A DNA stretch of 64,000 bases from Lachnospiraceae bacterium (GCA_015057625.1 SVDZ01000001.1:244921-308920), one strand, 5' to 3'. Numbered from the stretch's first letter, positions 8,055 to 16,402 are shown. The notes: generated by a model not told the origin, from the sequence alone. Numbers and translations: made by a program.

Positions 8055-8087
8055 AAAAAAGAGACTTCTTTTCAAAGTCTCTTTTTC
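8055..8087 (-). terminator. Rho-independent terminator after the Bce-type permease
   Basis: GAGACTT and AAGTCTC arms around a short loop, with A- and T-runs on both sides. Read on the minus strand the stem ends in TTTTTT. The symmetry would let it also stop plus-strand transcription. Confidence 0.85.
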
Positions 8088-8148
8088 TACTTGTAGTATA
8101 ATTCTATGGCACTCCAGACGCTATTGCTATAGGATGCGCCGTTATTTT

Positions 8149-10221
8149 TTATCTAACCAATTTATAATATACTTTCGATGTACATAAATATATTACCACA
8201 TAAACCACGAAGAATATTCCATAAGTTCCAACAGTATAACATCTTGTAATTGCTTTATCTGCAAGTCCTATCATCATGAGCAAGCTCTCAATCAAAGGAT
8301 ATGCCACCAGCACATGAACTGCTGCCACTGCTACAGGAAGGAAAAATACTATAAGAACCTGTGTCTTTATTGAATCTTTTACTTCTCTCTCGCTCATTCC
8401 GACTTTCTGCATTATCTGGAATCTTCCTCTGTCCTCATAGCCCTCTGAAATCTGTTTATAGTAAATGATGATAACGGTTACCATCAGGAATATCATTCCA
8501 AGAACTACTGCAATAAACATCAGACTTCCGTAAGTATCATAAAGTGATTCTCTCAATCCGGCCTTATAGCTAACCATACCTCTTCTTGATATTTCATTCT
8601 TATGACCTTTAGGATTGTTTTCTTTGGCATAGGCCTTTGCTTTTTTATTAACAATCTTATTAACTCTCTTTTCAACAGCCTGACTCAATTTTAATTTTTG
8701 GCTTTCACTGCCTTTAAAGTTAAATACTACATCATGAATATGTTCCATTTCATTAGTTGCTTCATCAGCTGACTTACTCTGAAATGCCTCCAAATCATCC
8801 ATTGTCTTCTGACTTACAATAATGCCAAAGCAATCAAAAAATTTGTAAGCCTCCATGGAAATAGGATAATCTTCGATATTTTTTTCTATTTTCAAATTGA
8901 AGTCCGAAAATGCTATTTCATCATCATATTTAATGTTGTTTGTCTTTAAACTGTAAAGAATTGCTTCATTATCAGCCACTTTGCATTTTTTACCTGTAAG
9001 TCTCTCGTACTCCCGGTCAGTTATGCAAAACAGCTGAATTGGCGAATTATCTTTAAGAGCATTGTAGTTCATCAAATCAGAATATATAACGCCTTCCCTG
9101 TAGAGAGCTGCGATTACATAGGCATTTCTCTCCTGCATAGATGTTATTTCTACACCCTGCTTCTTTGCCTCATCTTCAACAACCTCTTCAATTATTTTAC
9201 GAACTTCTATGCTTTTTTCTTCGCTCAAATCTCCATAGGTTATCGAAGCTTCCATATCGTTTGGCATCTGCTCTTCAAGCACGCTGTCCACCTGGGCAAA
9301 CAACGATGAACTTACTGAAACCATAATAATTACCATTGTCGATAAAATACATATAGACGCAAGTCCAACTGCGTTTTGTTTCATTCTGTACAAAAGCCCT
9401 GACACTGCTGTCATGTGCTTTTTGTTGTAATAAAAATTAGTATTCTTTTTGAGCATTTTTAAAATGAAAATAGTTCCTGCAGTAAATAATGAATATGTTC
9501 CGACTATTACTAAAACTACCGCAAAGAAAAATAAGCTGACAGCTGTAATGCTGTGTTTGGTTGTGAGGGCGATATAATATCCTGCACCTAAAGTAATAAG
9601 TCCTTCAATTAATAGTAAAGCCTTAACCTTTGGTTCCCTCTCACCTTTCTTTTTACTCTCCACAAGCTGCAAAGGTTTCAATCTCAAAATGCTTATGACA
9701 TTGCAGATAAATGTAAAAACGTATACTCCTGCAAATACCAGCATTGATACTATTAACATACCCCAGAAAATTTTCATTTCGGAATATACTGTATTCACCC
9801 TTAAAACGTAGCTTAAAAACAGTGTTGCAAGTTTATATAAAATAATGCCAAGCACTCCACCGCACAATATTGAGACACTTGCTGAGAAGGCCATTTCCAA
9901 AAACATGATAAACGTAATATGTTTCTTTCCAAGTCCTAAAACATTGTAAAGTCCATACTCACTTTTTCTCTGCTTCATAAGAAAGCTGTTGGTGTACAGT
10001 ACCACAACTACTGAAATTCCGATGTATACCGGATTTGCAAATTTCAAAGCGATAGGAAGCACTGACGCGCCACTTCCGGTAATTCTGTCATCAACTGTGA
10101 TCGCTGTGAGAATGTACAATGCCGCTGTCATTACTACTGTAATAATCATCTGTGGCACGTAGAGTCTTGCGTTCTTTTTTATATTTTCAAATGCTAATTT
10201 TACAAACATCTTTTTACTCAT
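8149..10221 (-). CDS. FtsX-like ABC transporter permease (BceB type)
   Basis: A 690-residue membrane protein with the BceB architecture. An N-terminal transmembrane helix (about 18-40) is followed by blocks of helices to about residue 310. A large extracellular domain of roughly 240 residues (about 315-555) comes next, then three C-terminal helices. FtsX-type core segments such as RKSEYGLYNVLGLGKKHI and RGRFQIMQKVGMSEREVK are present. BceB proteins detect or free lipid-II-cycle intermediates bound by peptide antibiotics and signal to a partner histidine kinase. The ATG at 10221 is preferred because GGCGGTGA lies 5 bases upstream; it overlaps the ATPase gene by 8 bases. A GTG at 10230 is the alternative. 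Confidence 0.92.
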   Translation of the reverse strand: MSKKMFVKLAFENIKKNARLYVPQMIITVVMTAALYILTAITVDDRITGSGASVLPIALKFANPVYIGISVVVVLYTNSFLMKQRKSEYGLYNVLGLGKKHITFIMFLEMAFSASVSILCGGVLGIILYKLATLFLSYVLRVNTVYSEMKIFWGMLIVSMLVFAGVYVFTFICNVISILRLKPLQLVESKKKGEREPKVKALLLIEGLITLGAGYYIALTTKHSITAVSLFFFAVVLVIVGTYSLFTAGTIFILKMLKKNTNFYYNKKHMTAVSGLLYRMKQNAVGLASICILSTMVIIMVSVSSSLFAQVDSVLEEQMPNDMEASITYGDLSEEKSIEVRKIIEEVVEDEAKKQGVEITSMQERNAYVIAALYREGVIYSDLMNYNALKDNSPIQLFCITDREYERLTGKKCKVADNEAILYSLKTNNIKYDDEIAFSDFNLKIEKNIEDYPISMEAYKFFDCFGIIVSQKTMDDLEAFQSKSADEATNEMEHIHDVVFNFKGSESQKLKLSQAVEKRVNKIVNKKAKAYAKENNPKGHKNEISRRGMVSYKAGLRESLYDTYGSLMFIAVVLGMIFLMVTVIIIYYKQISEGYEDRGRFQIMQKVGMSEREVKDSIKTQVLIVFFLPVAVAAVHVLVAYPLIESLLMMIGLADKAITRCYTVGTYGIFFVVYVVIYLCTSKVYYKLVR

Positions 10222-10981
10222 TATTGTCACCGCCTGTCAAAAGTACTGTAAGTGAATCTGTTATTTTTCTGTACATCTCGTCATTTGTACTGTTGCCTCT
10301 GTAAATCTGATGGAACAATTCCCCATCTTTGATGAACAGCACTCTGCCGGCTCTGCTGGCTGCCTTTGTTGAATGTGTTACCATGAGAATGGTCTGGCCT
10401 GCAGTATTTAATGCCTCAAACATATCAAGCAGTTCATCTGTCGACTTTGAATCAAGCGCCCCCGTTGGCTCATCTGCAAGTATAATAGCCGGATCTGTAA
10501 TTACTGCTCTTGCAACCGCTGCTCTTTGTTTCTGTCCACCTGAAACCTCATAAGGATATTTGTTAAGCAAATCTTTTATTCCAAGCTTTCCTGCTATTTT
10601 TTCCAGATTTTCATCTATGTTCTTAGCACTCTTTCCATTTAATACAAGAGGCAAAAGAATATTGTCCTTAAGTGTAAATGTATCTAAAAGATTAAAGTCC
10701 TGGAACACAAAGCCAAGTTTGTTTCTTCTGAATTCAGCAAGCTTTGACTCCTTGATTTTTGTAATCTCATTCCCCTCAAGCATCACCTGTCCGGAAGTTG
10801 CTCTGTCGAGGGCTGCCAATATATTAAGCATTGTTGTTTTTCCTGAACCTGACTCTCCCATAATAGCCACGTATTCACCCTTTTCCACTGAGAAGGACAC
10901 ATTCTTCAATGCTTCCACCTTATTTCCCCCAAGTCTTGATGTATAAACCTTTCCTAAATTGTTTACCTCTAAAATTGACAT
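10214..10981 (-). CDS. ABC transporter ATP-binding protein (BceA type)
   Basis: A 255-residue ATPase that powers the adjacent permease. Walker A is G42-ESGSGKTT50, the Q-loop is in FVFQDFNLLDTFTL, the signature motif is SGGQKQR and Walker B is IILADEPTGALDSKS, all of MacB/LolD/BceA type. An RBS (AAGGAGGT) lies about 10 bases upstream of the ATG. It is the first gene of the transporter operon, expressed from a promoter with two response-regulator-like boxes at 11010-11077. The context of ATPase, FtsX permease with a large ectodomain, and a short sensor kinase with its regulator defines a peptide antibiotic sensing and detoxification module; the inducer is unknown. Confidence 0.95.
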   Translation of the reverse strand: MSILEVNNLGKVYTSRLGGNKVEALKNVSFSVEKGEYVAIMGESGSGKTTMLNILAALDRATSGQVMLEGNEITKIKESKLAEFRRNKLGFVFQDFNLLDTFTLKDNILLPLVLNGKSAKNIDENLEKIAGKLGIKDLLNKYPYEVSGGQKQRAAVARAVITDPAIILADEPTGALDSKSTDELLDMFEALNTAGQTILMVTHSTKAASRAGRVLFIKDGELFHQIYRGNSTNDEMYRKITDSLTVLLTGGDNNE

Positions 10982-11009
10982 ATCAAATAACCTCCTTAAC
11001 TATGACTCA

Positions 11010-11077
11010 ATTATATAAAAAAAACCGAAATGCCAACATCGATTCATGTTACATTTCGGTTTGCTAATGTTACATTT
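11010..11077 (-). promoter_or_regulatory. Promoter and tandem operator of the ABC transporter operon
   Basis: On the minus strand TATAAT (11015-11010) is a perfect -10 without a good -35. Upstream lie two identical 11-base boxes, ATGTTACATTT on the plus strand, at 11046-11056 and 11067-11077. They are 21 bases apart, exactly two helical turns, at about -43 to -74. This is the layout expected for an OmpR-family activator such as the adjacent regulator. The nearer box also forms part of a hairpin (11022-11062), followed by T-rich sequence, that can terminate the histidine kinase transcript. Confidence 0.65.
11022..11062 (-). terminator. Rho-independent terminator of the histidine kinase gene
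   Basis: Arms AACCGAAATG (11023-11032) and CATTTCGGTT (11052-11061) are perfect complements, with inner ACAT/ATGT pairing, and on the minus strand are followed by a run of eight T. It lies 60 bases past the kinase stop and overlaps the operator of the next operon. Confidence 0.75.
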
Positions 11078-11122
11078 TTGTAAGATTGAGATATTTTAGA
11101 TTATCATTCGTTTGGTTAATTA

Positions 11123-12151
11123 TCATTTGCTTGCATAATTACCATCAAACTCCAAAATAATCTCTGTTCCTTTTCCAACCTCTGACTTTGCAGATATATA
11201 AACCCCAAGCTTATCACAAATATTTTTGCACAGATATAGTCCAAGACCTGTGGCCTTCTTGTCTGCTCTGCCGTTGTATCCCGTGAATCCCTTCTCAAAT
11301 ATTCTCGGAAGATCCTCTTTTGAAATTCCAATTCCAGTATCTTTTATACTGATGTAATTATTTTCTGCATTTACTGTAACCGTACCGCCTTCAGTGTATT
11401 TGACTGCATTTGAAAGAATCTGCTCCAACACAAAACTCAGCCACTTCTCATCTGTCACCACCACCAAATCGGTTCCCTCATATTTAATTCCTGTTTTTCT
11501 TCTTATAAAAACAGGGGCGTACTTTCTAATTGATTCTCTGATAATTTTATCGGCAGCGATATCCTTGAAAACAAAATCAGAGCTTTCGCTGTCCAATCTC
11601 ACATAGTTTAGTGCCATCTCCACATACTGTTCAATTCTAAATAGTTCCGTGAGAAGTTCCCTGTTTTTGTCTGTATCCTCCGCCATAAGACTCATCCTCA
11701 TAACCGAGATAGGTGTCTTTATCTGATGAACCCATGTAGTATAGTAATCAATGGTGTCTTTTCTTTTGCCGGCAAATTCATTTCTGTTTTCTGCGCAGAT
11801 ATTTCCCAGTTTTTTGATTATATTTCTGTAATCTCTGTCAATCAGAGACTTTCCCACCAAAATTTCACCGGACATTTCTTCTACATTTGCCAACGCCATT
11901 CCGCTGCATATATCTTCCGGATTTGCAAGAATTCTTTGAAGCATGCTATGTTTCTTCACATACCTTATAAAATCAAAAGCAAAAACACCAACAATAATAA
12001 CCCCCGTCAGCTGCCAACCGTAAAAGAAACTGTCCATATTCAATTTATACAATATATGTACAATAATATTGACGACAAAAATTGCCGTCAACAATACAAC
12101 AAAAGCTATTCTGTCCTTCAAATATGAAATAATTAACCTAATACCATTCAT
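11123..12151 (-). CDS. Sensor histidine kinase, intramembrane-sensing BceS type
   Basis: A 342-residue kinase. Two transmembrane helices (about 15-33 and 44-62) have almost no extracellular loop, the mark of kinases that sense through a partner BceAB transporter. The phospho-accepting histidine is H142 in WVHQIKTPISVMRMS. The N box is EQILSNAVKYT, G1 is DTGIGISKEDLPRIFEKGF and G2 is ATGLGLYLCKNIC. The ATG at 12151 has GAGGA 8 bases upstream; an upstream in-frame ATG at 12181 lacks an RBS. Its regulator gene ends 564 bases upstream, an unusually large gap for a two-component pair, filled by tandem repeats and a foldback element. Confidence 0.93.
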   Translation of the reverse strand: MNGIRLIISYLKDRIAFVVLLTAIFVVNIIVHILYKLNMDSFFYGWQLTGVIIVGVFAFDFIRYVKKHSMLQRILANPEDICSGMALANVEEMSGEILVGKSLIDRDYRNIIKKLGNICAENRNEFAGKRKDTIDYYTTWVHQIKTPISVMRMSLMAEDTDKNRELLTELFRIEQYVEMALNYVRLDSESSDFVFKDIAADKIIRESIRKYAPVFIRRKTGIKYEGTDLVVVTDEKWLSFVLEQILSNAVKYTEGGTVTVNAENNYISIKDTGIGISKEDLPRIFEKGFTGYNGRADKKATGLGLYLCKNICDKLGVYISAKSEVGKGTEIILEFDGNYASK

Positions 12152-12214
12152 GTGAAAATCCTCTAATAATCCTCTCCCCATCTAGAGCATTTTGATATGT
12201 AAATATTGTTGCAA

Positions 12215-12377
12215 TACAACATAGATTTAAGTTTTTTATTCTGTGTTGTACGTTTTTTGCTTCAAAAAATTGCCGCGTGCAGCATAAAACAAGATTTTTG
12301 AATATATGTTGTATTTTTCTTGCTTCAAGAAATTTTTTCGTACAACATAGAATTCAATTTCTTAATCTGTGTTGTAT
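12215..12377. repeat. Tandem 63-bp repeats (2.6 copies) with internal palindromes
   Basis: Copies start at 12215, 12278 and 12341, exactly 63 bases apart. Each starts with TACAACATAGA or a variant and contains the complementary TCTGTGTTGTA about 25 bases later, so every copy can fold into a hairpin. The middle copy is the most diverged (TGCAGCATAAA and ATATGTTGTAT). A shared TTTTTTGCTTCAA-type segment links the copies. The array sits between the kinase start and the foldback element. Confidence 0.75.
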
Positions 12378-12452
12378 CTCGTCTTCACACATACATTATG
12401 CGACTATGTCGCCGGTTTTCAAGAATGAAAAAAATCACTGTCTTTTCGTAAT

Positions 12453-12700
12453 GTATAGTTTATGAAACACAGCATCGTCACGGGAAAGGCTATGCAATAA
12501 TGAGATGAGACGATAGCGAGGCTTTCGTTATGACGAGCATTCTAGCTTCGAACGCGAAAGCATGTGTTTGAGCTCCGAAGGAGCGAGTTATGCGAAGCGT
12601 TCGATAATAAGCGAATGCGAGGAATAGAAAACGATGCGTGTCTCAGATTATTATTGTATAGCCTTTCTGGGACGATGCGTCTGTTTCAAAAACTATACTT
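12453..12700. repeat. 248-bp foldback element with about 62-bp terminal inverted repeats
   Basis: The left end (GTATAGTTTATGAAACAC, then GCATCGTC, then GAAAGGCTATGCAATAAT, 12453-12515) is closely matched by the reverse complement of the right end (12634-12700: GTATAGTTTTTGAAACAG, GCATCGTCC, GAAAGGCTATACAATAAT). About four in five bases agree over about 62 positions. The interior carries smaller hairpins such as AGCTCCGAAGGAGCG and CGAAGCGTTCG. It has no ORF. It may be a MITE or a long structured RNA, inserted between the response regulator and kinase genes. Confidence 0.7.
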
Positions 12701-12714
12701 TTTAACTTCATCCT

Positions 12715-13386
12715 CTAATCAATGATATATCCGATTCCCACTTTGGTTTTGATGAAATCATTTAACCCTGCATTTGCAAGTTTCTTCCTAAGTCTTGTGA
12801 CATTTACTGTCAGTGTGTTCTCCTCCACATAACAGTCCATCTGCCACAACTTTGTCATCAAAGTATCTCTGCTGACGACTTTGCCCTTATTTTCCATAAG
12901 TGTCTGAAGAATTTTGTATTCATTCTTTGTAAGGTCTATGGACTCATCATTATACATTACCGTTGTATCGCCAAGGTTTAAGATCACCCCTTTATGCTCA
13001 ATGGTGTTTACTGTTCCCTGCATACTGTAGGTTCTTCGAAGGAGTGCCTGAATTTTTGCATTGAGAACCTGCGCCTCCACAGGCTTTGCGACAAAATCAT
13101 CACCTCCCATATTCATGGCCATAACTATGTTCATATCATCAGAGGCTGATGACAAAAACATAATTGGGACGTTTGAAACTTTTCTGATTTCGGTACACCA
13201 ATGATATCCGTTGTAAAAAGGCAAGTTAATATCTACCAGCACAAGATGTGGCTCGTACTCTTTAAATTCCTTCATAACATCGGAGAAATCTTTAACCGTA
13301 CGCACCTCATTCCCCCATGATTCAATTGTCTCTCTAATAATGTCCGCGAGGGAAAAATCATCCTCTATCACTAATATTTTGTACAT
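12715..13386 (-). CDS. OmpR-family response regulator (BceR type)
   Basis: A 223-residue regulator. The receiver domain (about 1-115) has the acidic pocket E8-D9-D10, phospho-acceptor D52 in LVLVDINLP, and the conserved lysine in DFVAKPVEA. The winged-helix DNA-binding domain (about 125-223) ends with the typical VNVTRLRKKLANAGL and KTKVGIGYIID. It should be phosphorylated by the kinase at 11123 and activate the ABC operon through the two ATGTTACATTT boxes. The pairing is inferred from order and from the BceRS-AB pattern. The start codon directly follows a short leader; the tadA terminator lies upstream. Confidence 0.94.
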   Translation of the reverse strand: MYKILVIEDDFSLADIIRETIESWGNEVRTVKDFSDVMKEFKEYEPHLVLVDINLPFYNGYHWCTEIRKVSNVPIMFLSSASDDMNIVMAMNMGGDDFVAKPVEAQVLNAKIQALLRRTYSMQGTVNTIEHKGVILNLGDTTVMYNDESIDLTKNEYKILQTLMENKGKVVSRDTLMTKLWQMDCYVEENTLTVNVTRLRKKLANAGLNDFIKTKVGIGYIID

Positions 13387-13419
13387 AAAACCCCTAACTT
13401 ATTATGCTGAAAACTGACT

Positions 13420-13447
13420 ACTAAGTTGCTGCCCCCAGTAACTTAGT
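13420..13447 (-). terminator. Hairpin after tadA
   Basis: ACTAAGTT (13420-13427) and AACTTAGT (13440-13447) are perfect 8-base arms, extended by CAG/CTG. It lies 10 bases past the tadA stop. The following sequence on the minus strand (AGTCAGTTTTC) is only weakly U-rich, so termination may be partial. Confidence 0.6.
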
Positions 13448-13457
13448 CACTGAAAAA

Positions 13458-13910
13458 CTAACCTCTGAGTCGTTTAAAAAAATCCTTCAACAGATTGCTG
13501 CACTCTTCCTCAAGAATCCCATTTTCACTTTCCACCTGATGGTTGAAAGCATCCACCTGCAAAAGATTCAGAATGGACCCGGCGCAGCCTGCTTTTGGAT
13601 TCATGCATCCGATATAAACTTTCTTGATTCGCGCCTGAACAATAGCCCCGGCACACATCTGACAAGGCTCTGTGGTCACATACATCTCGCAGTCATCTAG
13701 CCTCCAGTCATCCAGCTTTTTGCTGGCTTTTTTGATGGCATTTAACTCTGCGTGAGAAAGAGTGTTCTTATCCGTCATTCTTCTGTTGTAACCACGACCG
13801 ATTATTTCATCATTGTAAACTATAACGCAGCCAATAGGAACTTCATTCATCTTCATAGCTCGTTTTGCCTGCTTTATAGCTTCCTTCATATATTTTTCTT
13901 CTCTTGTCAT
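13458..13910 (-). CDS. tadA: tRNA-specific adenosine deaminase
   Basis: A 150-residue zinc deaminase that converts the wobble adenosine of tRNA-Arg(ACG) to inosine. The catalytic zinc motif is H53-A-E55 and P82-C83-Q-M-C86 (EPCQMCAGAI). The substrate-side motifs NEVPIGCVIVYNDEIIG and IKKVYIGCMNPKAG match TadA rather than cytidine deaminases. The length is typical. It starts 2 bases after the stop of the GH18 lipoprotein gene, so they share a transcript. In Bacillus the order is tadA - scRNA - dnaX; here 9.9 kb of accessory genes separate tadA from the SRP RNA. Confidence 0.96.
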   Translation of the reverse strand: MTREEKYMKEAIKQAKRAMKMNEVPIGCVIVYNDEIIGRGYNRRMTDKNTLSHAELNAIKKASKKLDDWRLDDCEMYVTTEPCQMCAGAIVQARIKKVYIGCMNPKAGCAGSILNLLQVDAFNHQVESENGILEEECSNLLKDFFKRLRG

Positions 13911-13912
13911 AA

Positions 13913-15664
13913 TTATCTTCCGTAATTATCTATAATATCCCAGATATCCTTGCTCTCAAGTCCTAACTTCCAACAAGCACATCCTCCGATTCCATATTCA
14001 TTTGCCACATCAATCTTCTTCTGAATTGATGTTGCATTCTCAAGCCAGATTTGAGTGTTACCATGTTCTTTTTCTATATATGCGTAATCTGTTCCGGTCT
14101 CCTCATTCCACTCCGGCTTAACTTTGGCTTCCTTGCAAATTTCTTTTGCAGTATCCATACTAACGGCTTTGCTTCCAAGTGCATAATTTCCGTTTACGTT
14201 GTCCTCTATAATCTTTGCTCCGCTCTCTGCATACTCTTCCGGAGTCTCTGTCCACACTCTTGTGTAGAAAGGAATTCCCATAACTACTCTGTTTGCATCT
14301 CCCACAAGTTCAACTGTATCGCTTATTGCTTTTTTAACAAAAGGAAGTGATGCCACAGGGCCTGCCGATTCGCTGTTTGCATTGTACTCGTCATAACTCA
14401 TTACAATAACAAAGTCTGCAAGTTTTCCCTGCTGCTTTAAATCATAATAAACTGACCACTCAGTTGGAACATAGTCATCAATAGAAAAGATAAGACTGTT
14501 TTCCTTACATTTGATTGACATTTCTCTTAAGAACTGGTGGAAATCATCCTCATTTTCTTTTGGCACATACTCAAAGTCTAAGTTGATTCCGTCTGCACCG
14601 CATGCAAGAACTGAGCTGATAAGATTATTCTCAAACTCTTCTCTTAAAGTTGTTGATGTAAGCACCTTGTCTGAATATCTGTTTCCATCGGAATCCGTAG
14701 AAAAATCATCCACCAATGCCCAAACCTGACATCCCATATTGTGCGCCTTCTTAACGTAATTTGAAGAAGACAAATCGTCGATATTTCCTTTTGAATCAGA
14801 CATTGTATACCAGGTTGGAGAAATAACATTCACTCCTGCCATATCAGCTGTTGCACTTGACAATGTATCATTTGCAGTATAGTTCGTCACCTGATGCCAT
14901 ACTAATTTTACTTTTCCGTCAAATTCTGTGTGAGTGTATGTATCCTCGTCATTTCCGACTTTTACCGAAACTGCTTTTCCGGCATTGTTATATTTTTTCT
15001 GAACGTAACCTGTAAATCCATCCTCTGTCTCGGCTCTGTACCAATCACCTTCTTCATCGTACACTCTGAGAGCCTCACCCTTGTCAATCTCCACAACAAT
15101 GTCTGACATGGTATCCATATCAACTCTCATCATATTTCTCTTCTTGGCTTTTGCCTCTGTATATTTCATATCTTTATAATCGCTGATAACAAGTCTAGCC
15201 GGCTTGTTTCCCACAGAATCAAAGAGTTTATAATTCATCTCACAGAACTTCTTTACATATTCCATATTAATGTAACAGATGTCACCCTCTAGAATTGATA
15301 TAGTGTAATCGACAGTCTGCTTTTCTGTTCTCTCGATAAACTGATTTTCTCCCACATAAGATGTAATTGTGTGAGAAGCATCAGTAAATAAAAGAAGATT
15401 CTCTTTTCTGTCATAGTAGAATCTGTCGTCAATGTACTCCTGAAGCATTTCTATATCAACAAATATACTTCCGTCTTCTCTGATCCAGGCTTTGTACGGT
15501 ACTGCTTCATCCTGAAGAACAGTTGCGGCAAAGCCGTTTGAACCGTCGAAAGAAAGATATTCACATAAATTTGTTCTTGTATCACTGGATTTTTCGCATC
15601 CTGAAAGAGGTATGGCACACAATCCTGCCATCATTGCTATAATCAATAAATTTTTATTCTTCAC
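13913..15664 (-). CDS. Lipoprotein with SH3-like and glycoside hydrolase family 18 domains
   Basis: A 583-residue surface lipoprotein. A GTG start at 15664 is chosen because GGGAGG lies 7 bases upstream; this gives a clean signal peptide with lipobox LSGC23. An ATG five codons upstream has only a weak RBS. After an N-terminal region resembling copper-amine-oxidase-type stalk domains (about 35-165) comes a bacterial SH3-like segment (about 180-225, DWYRAETEDGFTGYVQKKY). A GH18 TIM barrel covers about 250-583. Its catalytic motif DGINLDFEYV has the acid glutamate. GH18 proteins of this layout (YaaH/YdhD-like) cleave or bind peptidoglycan glycans or chitin-like polymers. Co-transcribed with tadA. 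Confidence 0.88.
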   Translation of the reverse strand: MKNKNLLIIAMMAGLCAIPLSGCEKSSDTRTNLCEYLSFDGSNGFAATVLQDEAVPYKAWIREDGSIFVDIEMLQEYIDDRFYYDRKENLLLFTDASHTITSYVGENQFIERTEKQTVDYTISILEGDICYINMEYVKKFCEMNYKLFDSVGNKPARLVISDYKDMKYTEAKAKKRNMMRVDMDTMSDIVVEIDKGEALRVYDEEGDWYRAETEDGFTGYVQKKYNNAGKAVSVKVGNDEDTYTHTEFDGKVKLVWHQVTNYTANDTLSSATADMAGVNVISPTWYTMSDSKGNIDDLSSSNYVKKAHNMGCQVWALVDDFSTDSDGNRYSDKVLTSTTLREEFENNLISSVLACGADGINLDFEYVPKENEDDFHQFLREMSIKCKENSLIFSIDDYVPTEWSVYYDLKQQGKLADFVIVMSYDEYNANSESAGPVASLPFVKKAISDTVELVGDANRVVMGIPFYTRVWTETPEEYAESGAKIIEDNVNGNYALGSKAVSMDTAKEICKEAKVKPEWNEETGTDYAYIEKEHGNTQIWLENATSIQKKIDVANEYGIGGCACWKLGLESKDIWDIIDNYGR

Positions 15665-15721
15665 TTTGTAACCTCCCATTTCTCTTTAGCTGCAATCTCT
15701 GTAATTTTAACACAAAAATAA

Positions 15722-16017
15722 AAAGAATGACACCATAATTCCTTAAGAATTAATGATGCCATCTCATAGTGAAGCTCCATTTTATAATACTTCTTTAATA
15801 AATAGTGTATTCAAGACTCGCTACCAAGTCTTGCGACGCAATGTAAATTGTGACAACAATTTATAGTAGTTAAGTTATCGTGATATAAAATAAACCCCTC
15901 CATCTGTCGTCAAATTCTTATACTCGAACGCCTCGACGTTCTCACCTTTGAATGCGCATCTGCCCATTCTGATACTTTAAGTTTTGATTACTCTTTCTGC
16001 TCCGTAAACAAATCTTT
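15722..16017 (-). ncRNA. Candidate structured RNA or long regulatory leader upstream of the GH18-tadA operon
   Basis: No ORF is present, but the minus strand holds a strong promoter (16052-16024), then a chain of paired elements and a terminator-like hairpin. These are GAATG/CATTC (around 15974-15953), GAACG/CGTTC (around 15943-15927) and TGACGACA/TGTTGTCA closing a roughly 60-nt loop (around 15912-15851). CAAGACT/AGTCTTG follows (15833-15812). Last is an imperfect hairpin around ATTCTTAAGGAAT (15762-15729) followed by TTCTTTTTATTTTT. The hairpin ends about 60 bases before the GH18 start. It could be an independent RNA of about 295 nt or an attenuated 5' leader. I do not recognise it as a riboswitch, 6S RNA, tmRNA or T-box. 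Confidence 0.5.
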
Positions 16018-16023
16018 GTATAT

Positions 16024-16052
16024 ATTATACTCATATTCTATGTGATATGCAA
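16024..16052 (-). promoter_or_regulatory. Sigma-A-type promoter for the leader RNA / GH18-tadA operon
   Basis: TTGCAT (16052-16047), a 17-base spacer and TATAAT (16029-16024) on the minus strand. Transcription would begin near 16017, about 350 bases before the GH18 start codon. Confidence 0.75.
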
Positions 16053-16169
16053 TATATTTTTTATTACATTTTATTTTTTCATCAACTTTATTCGGAAATG
16101 TCTTCCGACTCTGCTTTTGACAAGTCACCGTCCCAAAAAAGGTAAGTTTTGTAACTATTAATCCTGCAC

Positions 16170-16198
16170 TTTACATATAGAACATTTGTGGATATACT
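16170..16198 (+). promoter_or_regulatory. Sigma-A-type promoter for mecA
   Basis: TTTACA (16170-16175), a 17-base spacer and TATACT (16193-16198), divergent from the GH18 leader promoter. It would give a leader of about 200 bases; a second TATAAT at 16323-16328, with no clear -35, may provide a shorter one. Confidence 0.65.
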
Positions 16199-16402
16199 AT
16201 ATAAATATAACTTTCAGACCAGAAATGTTCAGGCACGTTTCGATTTGATTAGTTATTATTTAAAGATATGTATTCTTATGTGATTATACTGTGAAATACT
16301 ATTTATAATTTGCAATTTATGATATAATTAAGATACAAAAGAATACTTACGAATCAAAGCGCGCAGTCACTTGATACCCCAGGTGAAGAAAGGAGTGATT
16401 GT

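Noticed and set aside
12182..12714. An additional small gene between the regulator and kinase
   Set aside because: The stretch consists of tandem repeats and a foldback element; the only sizeable frame (12277-12465, plus) runs through the repeats and lacks an RBS.
15722..16017. 6S RNA, tmRNA, T-box or c-di-AMP riboswitch
   Set aside because: None of the conserved sequences of these RNAs could be found by eye; it is left as an unassigned candidate.
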